This document shows, piece by piece, positions 19,696-27,223 of a stretch of 64,000 nucleotides of DNA. The number at the start of each line of letters is the position of its first letter. Position 1 is the first letter of the stretch. Location of the stretch: assembly GCA_028275345.1 (NCBI GenBank), contig JAPWUV010000001.1, positions 601,661-665,660 on the forward strand. Direction: 5' to 3'. The notes beneath the pieces are model-generated. The model was not told where the DNA came from. It saw only the letters and a list, made by a program, of their open reading frames with translations, and searched no databases. The position numbers were made by a program, and so were the translations under genes. This DNA is from a bacterium (GTDB lineage: Bacteria; Zhuqueibacterota; Zhuqueibacteria; Oleimicrobiales; Geothermoviventaceae).

Positions 19696-21231
19696 CTACG
19701 CTCCCGCGATTCTCCGTCGCAAGGCAAGCTGGACTTCTTCGTCCGCGGTGAGCTGGTACACCAAGCCGCGCAGCCGCTCCTGTGGATGGGGCTCGGTGAA
19801 GAGGCTCACGCCTGCCGTCACAAGCAGCGATACGAGGAAAGACCACCACGAGATGTACAGGAACGGATCCGAAATCGAGAACAGTCCCGAGCGGAACGCG
19901 AAGAGAAGGGTCGAAGTTGCGATTCCGGTGAGAAGACCCGCTGTGCCCCCCGCCGCGGTGGCGCGTTTCCAAAACATCCCCAGCACGAGAATGGCCAGCG
20001 TCGGGCCTTGGATGATGGAGAGGAGCGTCTGCACGTACACGTACATGCCCGGAAACTGCTGAGTCAGTGGAGCGGAGATGACGCCGACGAGGAGGATGAC
20101 CAGCGTCGTCAGGCGACCCACCCGCAGGTAGTGCTTGTCGCTTGCCTTTCGAACCAGGAAGCGCTCGTAGATATCCTTCGTGAACAAGGTGGCGGCCGAA
20201 TTCAGGGCCGAGTCCACGCTGCTCATCAGCGCGGCCAGAAAGCCTGCGAAGACCAGGCCCGTCAGTCCAGGCGGTAGGAGTCGGTGGATCAGCATCGGGA
20301 ATGCCTGGTCGCCATCCCCGATTTCGGGGAACAGGGCGAGCGCGATCAGACCGGGCGTGACCACTAAGACCGGGATGAAGAGCTTCAGCAGGGAGCCGAA
20401 GATCATGCTCGCCTTCGCATGCCATTCGTCCTGGGCGCCCAGCGCGCGCTGGACGATCGTCTGGTTGCCGATCCAGTACGCATTGGCCAGCACGAAGGTC
20501 AGGCCGAACAGGATGCCCGTCCAGGGATACGGGGTCCCCGCGTCGGGCGGCAGGAACATCTGGAAATGTCGTTCGTACTGCGGGCCCAAGCCGTGAATCT
20601 TGTCCACCAGACCCGACCAGCCGCCGACCTCGTGAAGCCCAAGGGCAATGACGGCGAATCCCCCCACGTACATGATCACCAGCTGGATCACGTCCGTCAT
20701 CACCACCGCCGAGAGACCGCCGCTGACGGTGTACACGCCCACCACGAAAGCCGTGATGAGGATCGAGAACGCGATGGGCCAGCCCATGAGCGTGTGGAGC
20801 AGCAGGGCCGAGGCCCAAAACATGATTCCCAGATCCAGGGCAATGAAAAGCACCCAAACCCCCGCCTCAAGGGTTCGCACCGCCACGTTGTAGCGGCGCT
20901 CCAGGTACTCCGGAATCGTGTACACTCCTGCGCGCCAGTAGTAGGGGATGAAGATGAAGGCGGCGATCAGCATGCCCGGGATGGTGCCTAGCCAGTCGAA
21001 GTTAGCCACGGCGATCCCGAAGCGGTAAGCCTGGCCGGCAACGCCTACGAAATCCACGGCGCCGATGTCCGTGACCACCAGCGACATCCCGATGGCCCAG
21101 AAGGGGAGGGCGCGTGCTGCCAGGAAATAGTCCCGCGAGCTGTGCACGTACTTGCGAAAGAAGGCGCCGAGGAGCAGCATCCCCACCAAATACAGGATCA
21201 CCGTTACGGCATCGATGATGCTGAGTCCCAT
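19696..21231 (-). CDS. Sodium/solute symporter (SSS family)
   Basis: 511 residues with about 13 transmembrane helices in the SSS (SGLT/PutP) fold. Typical signatures are the N-terminal SSRDYFLAARALPFWAIGMS, GTIPGMLIAAFIFIPYYWRAG followed by TIPEYLERRYN, and GLVFAGFLAALMSSVDSALN. It imports a sugar, polyol or organic acid with sodium. It is the first gene of a nine-gene operon that contains sugar isomerases and a Gfo/Idh oxidoreductase, so a sugar-like substrate is likely. A near-consensus promoter lies upstream. Confidence 0.9.
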   Translation of the reverse strand: MGLSIIDAVTVILYLVGMLLLGAFFRKYVHSSRDYFLAARALPFWAIGMSLVVTDIGAVDFVGVAGQAYRFGIAVANFDWLGTIPGMLIAAFIFIPYYWRAGVYTIPEYLERRYNVAVRTLEAGVWVLFIALDLGIMFWASALLLHTLMGWPIAFSILITAFVVGVYTVSGGLSAVVMTDVIQLVIMYVGGFAVIALGLHEVGGWSGLVDKIHGLGPQYERHFQMFLPPDAGTPYPWTGILFGLTFVLANAYWIGNQTIVQRALGAQDEWHAKASMIFGSLLKLFIPVLVVTPGLIALALFPEIGDGDQAFPMLIHRLLPPGLTGLVFAGFLAALMSSVDSALNSAATLFTKDIYERFLVRKASDKHYLRVGRLTTLVILLVGVISAPLTQQFPGMYVYVQTLLSIIQGPTLAILVLGMFWKRATAAGGTAGLLTGIATSTLLFAFRSGLFSISDPFLYISWWSFLVSLLVTAGVSLFTEPHPQERLRGLVYQLTADEEVQLALRRRIAGA

Positions 21232-21358
21232 CGGTCCTTCTCATCCCCTTCGGCCCGCCCCGTCAACCCCCGTAGGCACTTGCACGCAAGGCCGGAGCGC
21301 CATCGGTAGATCCAAGATTTTCAAGGCAGATGCGGAGTTCTGCGCAAGACTCGCGGCG

Positions 21359-21387
21359 AATATAAGTAAATCCTGCCCCGCCGTCAA
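21359..21387 (-). promoter_or_regulatory. Sigma70 promoter of the nine-gene symporter/sugar operon
   Basis: On the minus strand TTGACG (21387-21382), a 17 nt spacer and TATATT (21364-21359). It stands about 128 nt before the symporter start. All nine genes down to 12649 follow with gaps of 58 nt or less. Confidence 0.8.
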
Positions 21388-21466
21388 GCAGGATCGCTTG
21401 CCCCCAAGGCGGGTGCCGTGGAATTCGCCTCGCGGACCCGCACCGAGACGGATTTTCCCAGCTAGT

Positions 21467-21481
21467 GGTCAGATTCTGACC
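21467..21481. promoter_or_regulatory. Candidate operator palindrome in divergent region
   Basis: GGTCAGATTCTGACC is a perfect 6-bp palindrome around ATT, directly followed by CATAATC, which could be a plus-strand -10 element. It lies between the symporter operon (minus) and the parA cluster (plus). No regulator gene is adjacent. Confidence 0.35.
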
Positions 21482-21572
21482 ATAATCGGCTCCCTGGATT
21501 TGGACGCGCACGACGTTCTCCTGCGATGGACCTGCTCAATCCCTCGCGGGAACCGTTGCTGGGCCCGAAAGC

Positions 21573-21836
21573 ATGGCGGACGCGGGGGAAGAGCCAGAAG
21601 CCTTCGGCGGTAAAGAACATGCGGGCCCGGCCGATGAAATGTGTGGAGCCTTGCTCCAGAGGGACCGTGGCATGTGGGTTGCTCAGCCGGTTCGGGTGCC
21701 ACGGGAAGAAGAGCCAAGGAATTGCAAGAATTGCCGTCCTCAATTTCGCTACGGTGAGTGGTGCGCCAGGGTTCGTGCTTTGTGGCGGGGGATGGTCGCG
21801 TACGGAGCACAAGTTGGGAGCGTGATCGATGGGTGA
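21573..21836 (+). CDS. Possible small protein upstream of parA
   Basis: 87 codons from an ATG at 21573, ending in the TGA at 21834 and overlapping the parA start by 8 nt. The N-terminus is acidic (ADAGEEPEAFGG). The C-terminal half has a Cys pair and a third Cys (NCKNCRPQFRYGEWC). Its composition looks more protein-like than the competing frame 21526-21825, which is rich in Cys/Ser/Arg. No strong ribosome site and no family. It may be a real leader gene of the parA cluster or noncoding. Confidence 0.35.
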   Translation: MADAGEEPEAFGGKEHAGPADEMCGALLQRDRGMWVAQPVRVPREEEPRNCKNCRPQFRYGEWCARVRALWRGMVAYGAQVGSVIDG

Positions 21837-22653
21837 GGTGATCGCAGTCGCCAGCCAGAAGGGCGGTGTCGGAAAAACGACCACGGTGGTCAATCTGGGA
21901 GCGAGTCTGGCTGAGTTGGGCAAACGCGTTCTTCTGGTCGACGTGGATCCGCAGGGCAGTGTCGCCACCAGTTTCGGGATGAGCCGCTATGACGTGCGCG
22001 CGGGAATCCTGGAAGTGTTCACCCAGGACCTTCCCATTCGCGAGGCGATCCACCGGACGGAGATCGAAGGCCTGGACATTGTCCCGTCCAATGTGTGGTC
22101 CGATGAAGAGGAGAAGAGAAACCTCATGGGGGCGGCGGCGGAATCCAAACTGAGGCAGGCGTTGAAGCCTGTGCGGGACGAATACGACTTCATCCTGATC
22201 GATTGTCCGCCGAACCTCGGAAACCTCACCTTCAATGCGCTCATCGCCGCCGACTCCGTCCTGGTGCCGGTGCAGTGCGAGTACTACGCGCTGAAGGCGC
22301 TGGGGCGCTTCATCAAGGTGATCCGATCCGTCAAGGCCCAGCACAATCCGTCGCTTCGCTACCGCGGCTTCCTGCTGACCATGGTGGACCTCCGGAGCAA
22401 CTTGGCCCGGCGCGTAATGGAGAAAGTGCGCTACACCCTTCAGGACCTCGTGTTGGACACGATCATCCCCCGGAATGTGCGGCTGGCGGAGGTTCCCTAC
22501 TACGGCAAGCCGGCGGTCCTGTTCGACCGTTCCGCCAAGGGGGTAGCTGCCTATGCGCGGCTGGCGAAGGAGCTTTTGTACGGCAGCACGGGGCAGGCCT
22601 TCGAGAGGGCGGAGGTGGAGGAGGGAGCAGGTGTAGAAGCCCAGGTGGCATGA
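21829..22653 (+). CDS. parA: ParA/Soj-family ATPase
   Basis: 274 residues. The deviant Walker A (SQKGGVGKTTTVVNLG) starts at about residue 7, then VLLVDVDPQGSVATSFG and the Walker B-like FILIDCPPNLGNLTFNAL. The ParA C-terminus is present, with YYALKALGRFIKVI and DTIIPRNVRLAEVPYYGKP. ParA proteins bind DNA nonspecifically and position chromosomes, plasmids or protein complexes. No ParB gene or parS-like site is nearby. The context (transglycosylase, FtsZ-like and Hpt-like proteins) suggests positioning of a cell-envelope or signalling cluster rather than DNA segregation. It begins the plus-strand cluster. Confidence 0.93.
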   Translation: MGEVIAVASQKGGVGKTTTVVNLGASLAELGKRVLLVDVDPQGSVATSFGMSRYDVRAGILEVFTQDLPIREAIHRTEIEGLDIVPSNVWSDEEEKRNLMGAAAESKLRQALKPVRDEYDFILIDCPPNLGNLTFNALIAADSVLVPVQCEYYALKALGRFIKVIRSVKAQHNPSLRYRGFLLTMVDLRSNLARRVMEKVRYTLQDLVLDTIIPRNVRLAEVPYYGKPAVLFDRSAKGVAAYARLAKELLYGSTGQAFERAEVEEGAGVEAQVA

Positions 22654-22702
22654 GGTTCCTCATGCAGCAACCGAGCCCGGAAACCAATTAGGGAGGATCT
22701 CC

Positions 22703-23422
22703 ATGACACGGCAGGACGCTGTGCGACGGAGGAGGGAGGAGGATCGGGTCCGGCTGGCCATCCTCGTCGTGCTCACCATCGTCACCCCCATCCTCGGGTT
22801 CAGCTTCACCTTCCGTGGAGTCCGAGAGCAAGACCAGGCGGAGGAGCGCCTGAGGCAGCTGGAGTGCTCTGTCCGGACGCTGCGCGCCGCTGTGGATGTG
22901 GAGAATTTCCGGCAACAGACCGTGCGGCGGGTGGTTGGCATCATCAATCGCTACAATCCCGAGCTTCCGGAAGAGACGAAGCTCGACGTTGCCCGCACCA
23001 TCTTCGATATGAGCCTCAGGTACTCGAATCTGAGCGTGGATCTCATTTGTGCCACCATCACCCAAGAGAGCCTGTGGCGACCGGACGCGGTCTCCCACGC
23101 CGGAGCCATGGGTCTCATGCAAATCATGCCCCTCACCGGCTGCATCCTGGCGCAGGCCGAAGGGCTGGACTGGTCGCGGCCGGAGGAGTTTCTGTTCGAT
23201 CCGATCATCAGCGTGAGGCTCGGCTGCCGTTACCTTTCCGCGTTGATCGAGCTGTACGGCATCGACGGCGGCCTGGCTGCTTACAACTCCGGCGAGAGAA
23301 GGGCAGCCCTTTGGTTGGCCTGCAATCGCGATTTCCGGGTGCTCCGGGAAGAGACGCGGAACTACATCCCTTCGGTGCTCGAGCTACTCAAACGCTTCGA
23401 GAGCGAAGCGGGTCTCATGTGA
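22703..23422 (+). CDS. Membrane-anchored lytic transglycosylase (SLT family)
   Basis: 239 residues. A basic N-terminus is followed by one transmembrane helix (about 18-35, LAILVVLTIVTPILGF), then a short linker/coiled coil (about 40-60) and an SLT domain. The catalytic Glu122 lies in TITQESLWRPDAVSHAGAMG, followed by LMQIMP and LGCRYLSAL; the third motif is AAYNSGERR. It cleaves peptidoglycan in the periplasm. GGGAGGATCT precedes the ATG. Its place between parA and an FtsZ-like gene is unusual and suggests local wall remodelling by the encoded system. Confidence 0.92.
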   Translation: MTRQDAVRRRREEDRVRLAILVVLTIVTPILGFSFTFRGVREQDQAEERLRQLECSVRTLRAAVDVENFRQQTVRRVVGIINRYNPELPEETKLDVARTIFDMSLRYSNLSVDLICATITQESLWRPDAVSHAGAMGLMQIMPLTGCILAQAEGLDWSRPEEFLFDPIISVRLGCRYLSALIELYGIDGGLAAYNSGERRAALWLACNRDFRVLREETRNYIPSVLELLKRFESEAGLM

Positions 23423-23429
23423 TGCGCGG

Positions 23430-25328
23430 ATGACTGAGAGAGGGGATGACCAGAGGCGTCCGATGCCACGGAAACACGACGGAGAGGCTGGGTTCGAAAG
23501 GGAGCTTATTCGTCGCTTCTACAGTGCGCGCAGCTACTTCTTCCTCTGTCTGAGCGAGCATCTCGGAGAGGAACTCCCTCCGGAGGGCCCAGGGAGCGAG
23601 GAAGCGTACGGCCTTGTGGCAGCCTTGCTGGATCGGCTCCAGGCCTCCGACGACCCGCGGGCGGAGCTTGAAAGCCTGGCGGAGATCCCCGAGATCCGCG
23701 AGTACAACGAGGCCCTGGATCGGCAGGTCCAGCTTCTAGAGAGCAAGCCCATGGCGGCGGAAGAGCTCAAGCCGGCCATCGAAGGCCTGGCTGTCCATTT
23801 CCTCCGGGCCATCCTTTCCGCCTTGCGCAGTCCGAAGGGAAGAGACCTCCTCCTTCGCTACCTCGGGGTGCTCGAAGGGCCTCCGGCTGCCCTCGCGGAG
23901 GGGAAGCGGGGCGGATCGCAAGTCCGTTTCGCGGAAACCGACTTCCTTGAGGAGCATTTCCGCCGCATCGTGAACGAGCAGCTGGCGCAGACTCGGGACG
24001 ACGGGACCCGACCCGCGACAGGAAAGCTGGAGCCGCTCTACCGCGCGTTTGCGGCCCTGCGCGAGGCAGCCATGATCCATGGCGATGAGGAGATCGAGGC
24101 CCTATCCTTCAAGATGGCGGAGCTGCTCCGTCGGGCCAGTGCGAGCCGCGTTCCAAAGGGACACGTGCTGCGACTCGCCCAGCGCACAATCGCCATGGTG
24201 AAGCAGCTTTCCGGTCGTGGCGCAAGGTCTGGAGAAGACCTCCGCGCACTCCTGGCCGATCTTCAAGCGGCCCTGCAGGGGGATTTCCGCTCAGCCGAGA
24301 GGCAACCCCACAGGGGCTCGCCGCAGCCCCTGCGAGAGGTAGAGCCGTCCCCACCGGCGCCGGAGGTGCAGACGGTCGCCACGAGCCCCCTGCCCGAGGA
24401 AGAGCCGGCGGAATCGTCAGATATCGGCCGGAGCCCAGAGCCCTCGCTCGTGGCGGGAGACGCTGAAGCCTCCATGGCCGAGGGCAGGGAAGTGGATCTC
24501 ACTGCCTTCATTGGCATCGAGGAATTGTTGGATCTCGACGAGGCCAGTCCGGATTCGACGACCGTGGGTGAGGTTGAGGCGTTGGCCGCCGGGCTTCAGG
24601 ACGAAGGCGATCACGTTCCCGCAGCGGCAAGCGAGGTGGAGCCTCCGCCCTTCAAATTGCCGGGTGAGGACGATGAGGAGCTCCGCGCGCTGATCCAGGA
24701 GGTACGGGCGCACTCCTGGAAGGCGGCCAGGCAAGCGGAGCCGGATTATTCATGGGAGCGCCTGGAAAGCGAGGAGCCGAGGAGTGCGGTCCGAGCCCCG
24801 AAAACGCCCGCGCAAAGCAAGCGCTCAGCTCCCTACGGTGAATTCCAAGCGGATGCTTCCTTGTACCTGGGGGTGATGGAGAGCGCATTGGCCCTGCTTC
24901 AGGCCGATCCGAGTTCGGAGACGGCTCTCGAAGACCTCGAAGAAGCGACGCAGAGGATGAAGGAGATCCTCCGGAGACTCGGCGACAATCGCTTGTGGAC
25001 GCTAGCCTCGGCCCTCGGAGGCGCAGTAGGCCGTGCCCGTAGGCAGGCCGGAATGGTGGATCGCTCCCTGCTTCGGGCGGCGGAGGCGGCTACGCGACTC
25101 CTTTCGGTTGGGCCCGCTCAACCGCTGGACGGGGAGCTCAACGCGATTGTGTCCGAGCTAGTGCGATGGCAGGCGATCGCAAAGACAAGGGATTGCGCGG
25201 ACCCGTGGTCATCTCCGGAAAGATCAACCGTTGCACAGGATGTCGCTCCCGAAGGCCGTCCCCAGTTTCGGCTCCGGAGTAGACTGGCTCCCGGGGAAAT
25301 GGACGACGGCACGGGGCAAGTGGTGTGA
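23430..25328 (+). CDS. Large acidic protein with Hpt-like domains lacking the phospho-histidine
   Basis: 632 residues, no signal peptide. Helical N-terminal domain (about 20-155), then an Hpt-like helical pair around 205-235 (AAMIHGDEEIEALSFKMAEL). A long Pro/Glu-rich linker spans about 290-470. A C-terminal domain (about 481-570) aligns well with CheA P1/Hpt domains, but the phosphoacceptor position is Gln508 in EATQRMKEILRRLGDNRL, where canonical domains have HxLKG. The AMIHG motif recurs in the protein at 27224. It lies 7 nt after the transglycosylase gene and about 55 nt before the FtsZ-like gene. I infer a scaffold; it cannot act as a phosphotransfer protein by the usual chemistry. No database family is known to me. 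Confidence 0.7.
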   Translation: MTERGDDQRRPMPRKHDGEAGFERELIRRFYSARSYFFLCLSEHLGEELPPEGPGSEEAYGLVAALLDRLQASDDPRAELESLAEIPEIREYNEALDRQVQLLESKPMAAEELKPAIEGLAVHFLRAILSALRSPKGRDLLLRYLGVLEGPPAALAEGKRGGSQVRFAETDFLEEHFRRIVNEQLAQTRDDGTRPATGKLEPLYRAFAALREAAMIHGDEEIEALSFKMAELLRRASASRVPKGHVLRLAQRTIAMVKQLSGRGARSGEDLRALLADLQAALQGDFRSAERQPHRGSPQPLREVEPSPPAPEVQTVATSPLPEEEPAESSDIGRSPEPSLVAGDAEASMAEGREVDLTAFIGIEELLDLDEASPDSTTVGEVEALAAGLQDEGDHVPAAASEVEPPPFKLPGEDDEELRALIQEVRAHSWKAARQAEPDYSWERLESEEPRSAVRAPKTPAQSKRSAPYGEFQADASLYLGVMESALALLQADPSSETALEDLEEATQRMKEILRRLGDNRLWTLASALGGAVGRARRQAGMVDRSLLRAAEAATRLLSVGPAQPLDGELNAIVSELVRWQAIAKTRDCADPWSSPERSTVAQDVAPEGRPQFRLRSRLAPGEMDDGTGQVV

Positions 25329-25382
25329 ATTTCGCCGTGGAGGCCTCTCCGGTCCCAGGACGGCGCATTTGGGGAGGCAAGG

Positions 25383-27089
25383 ATGGATAGGATTGTGAAG
25401 GACGCGCTCCAGTCCCCTGCGGCACGGAATCCCGCACGTACGGAGAAGCAGCAGGACGGAGCTGGGGAGGCGGTGCAGGATCATGAGCTCCAGCGGATCC
25501 TGAGTCAGTGCCAGACGCGGATCCGAGTGGTCGGCACCGGGGGTGCGGGCAACAACACGCTCACCCGTCTGAGCGAAGTGGGGGTGCGGGGGCTGGAGAG
25601 TATCGCGGTGAACACGGACGCCCAGGATCTGCTGGCGGCCCGGGCCGATCGCAAGATTCTGATTGGCCGCAAACTGACTGGAGGGCTCGGCGCCGGAAGT
25701 GACCCTCGCATCGGCGAGGAGGCTGCCCGGGAGTCCGTGGAGGAGCTCCGCCGCGCCTTGGAAGGGAGCGACATGGTGTTCATCACCTGCGGCCTCGGAG
25801 GTGGAACAGGAACCGGCTCGGCTCCCATCATCGCCGAGGTAGCTCGTTCCTGCAAGGCGCTGACCATCGCCGTGGTCACGCTCCCCTTCACCGAGGAGGG
25901 GGTTGTACGCTGGGAAAATGCGCGGCGGGGCTTAGAGAAACTCAAGAAGAACGCGGACACGGTGATCGTGATTCAAAACGACCGCCTGCTCGACATTGTA
26001 CCGGATCTTCCCCTGACGGCGGCCTTCCGCGTCGCGGACGAGATTCTGATGAACGCCGTTCGGGGCATCACCGAGCTGATCACGCAGAAGGGACTGGTGA
26101 ATCTCGACTTCGCCGATGTACGGACGGTGATGCGGGAAGGCGGCACGGCCATGATCGGTCTCGGGGAGAGCAGCGGACCGAACCGCGCCGCCGAAGCCGT
26201 CGAGAGAGCTCTCCGGAACCCGCTTCTCGACGTCGACATCACCGGCGCGACGAGCGCTCTGGTGAATGTCACCGGCGGACCGGACATGACCCTCAAAGAG
26301 GCCAAGGAGGTGATGCGCGGCGTGGCCGAGCGGCTCGACCCGAACGCCCACATCATCTGGGGCGCGCGCATCGACGAGTCCCTCGGCGACGGGCTGCGGG
26401 TCATGGTGATCGCCACTGGCCTGCGGAGCCAGGGGAAGACGCCGGAAGAAGTGGAGCAAGCCCTCAAGGAGATCGAAATCACGGCGCTGGCCGATTTCGA
26501 CGTCAAAGACCCCTTGCTCGGGGAAGAAAGCCTGGAAGCGGAGCCTGAGGAAGCTGCCGGGGAGCGACGGGCGGCCCGCGTCTTCGATGAGATCTTCGCC
26601 GAGGAATGTCGCGGCGACATCGAACTCCTGCGCCAGGCGGTGCTTCGACTGAACGTCGGGCTCAACGACCCAAGCATCCTTCGAACCCTGCGCACAGCCT
26701 GCTCCAACCTTGGCCACACGTCCGCGCTTTTCGAGCAGAAAGAGATGGAGCGGCTCTTTGCGGCCACGACCGATGTCATCGATGCCGCGCTCGAGGGCCG
26801 CTATTCCTTCTCTCACGGTTTGGTGAAGCTGTTTCAGGAGATACCGGAAGCGGCCTCCTCCGCCACCGCTGGGGAAAGAGGGGCTCTCCGGAACGTGAAA
26901 CTGCTGACTCGCAAGATGGAAGGCCTGCTGAGGGCTATCAGTCAGGCAGGAGAAGCCGGCGCGGAAGACGGCGGCCAGGCCAAGACAGAGGAGGAAAAGG
27001 GCGAGGATGTGCCTCCTCCTCCCGACTACAGCAGCGAAGAGGACGCCGTTCGCTACATCATGAAGCTGTTTGACCGGCGATCGCAATGA
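25383..27089 (+). CDS. FtsZ/tubulin-family GTPase, archaeal FtsZ1-like, fused to a degenerate Hpt domain
   Basis: 568 residues; most FtsZ proteins have 350-400. Residues about 45-355 are a complete FtsZ GTPase: VVGTGGAGNN, the tubulin signature GLGGGTGTGSAP (about 138-148) and the T7 catalytic loop N240-L-D242-F-A-D245. The text closely resembles archaeal FtsZ1, including NTDAQ, KILIGRKLTGGLGAG, MVFITCGLGGGTG, LVNLDFADVRTVM, IIWGARIDESL and an N-terminal helix ending just before the GTPase. The usual bacterial C-terminal FtsA/ZipA peptide is absent. Instead residues about 406-505 align with a CheA P1-type Hpt domain, with Ser441 in place of the histidine (LRTACSNLGHTSALF), then an acidic tail. 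It is probably a second, non-division FtsZ. Good ribosome site (GGGGAGG). Confidence 0.88.
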   Translation: MDRIVKDALQSPAARNPARTEKQQDGAGEAVQDHELQRILSQCQTRIRVVGTGGAGNNTLTRLSEVGVRGLESIAVNTDAQDLLAARADRKILIGRKLTGGLGAGSDPRIGEEAARESVEELRRALEGSDMVFITCGLGGGTGTGSAPIIAEVARSCKALTIAVVTLPFTEEGVVRWENARRGLEKLKKNADTVIVIQNDRLLDIVPDLPLTAAFRVADEILMNAVRGITELITQKGLVNLDFADVRTVMREGGTAMIGLGESSGPNRAAEAVERALRNPLLDVDITGATSALVNVTGGPDMTLKEAKEVMRGVAERLDPNAHIIWGARIDESLGDGLRVMVIATGLRSQGKTPEEVEQALKEIEITALADFDVKDPLLGEESLEAEPEEAAGERRAARVFDEIFAEECRGDIELLRQAVLRLNVGLNDPSILRTLRTACSNLGHTSALFEQKEMERLFAATTDVIDAALEGRYSFSHGLVKLFQEIPEAASSATAGERGALRNVKLLTRKMEGLLRAISQAGEAGAEDGGQAKTEEEKGEDVPPPPDYSSEEDAVRYIMKLFDRRSQ

Positions 27090-27223
27090 CGGAATGGGAT
27101 GAATCCAGCGTACGCCGCAAAAGGCGTGTGCGGAGGCGATCGTGGCGATGCGGAGGGCCGTCAGCGCAGAAAGGGAGTTCGCGTCCGTACCGGACCGAGT
27201 GGTCACAGGCGAGGTGAGAACGG

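Noticed and set aside
21526..21825. Alternative small frame upstream of parA (99 codons)
   Set aside because: Rich in Cys, Ser and Arg with no motif; the overlapping frame from 21573 has a more protein-like composition.
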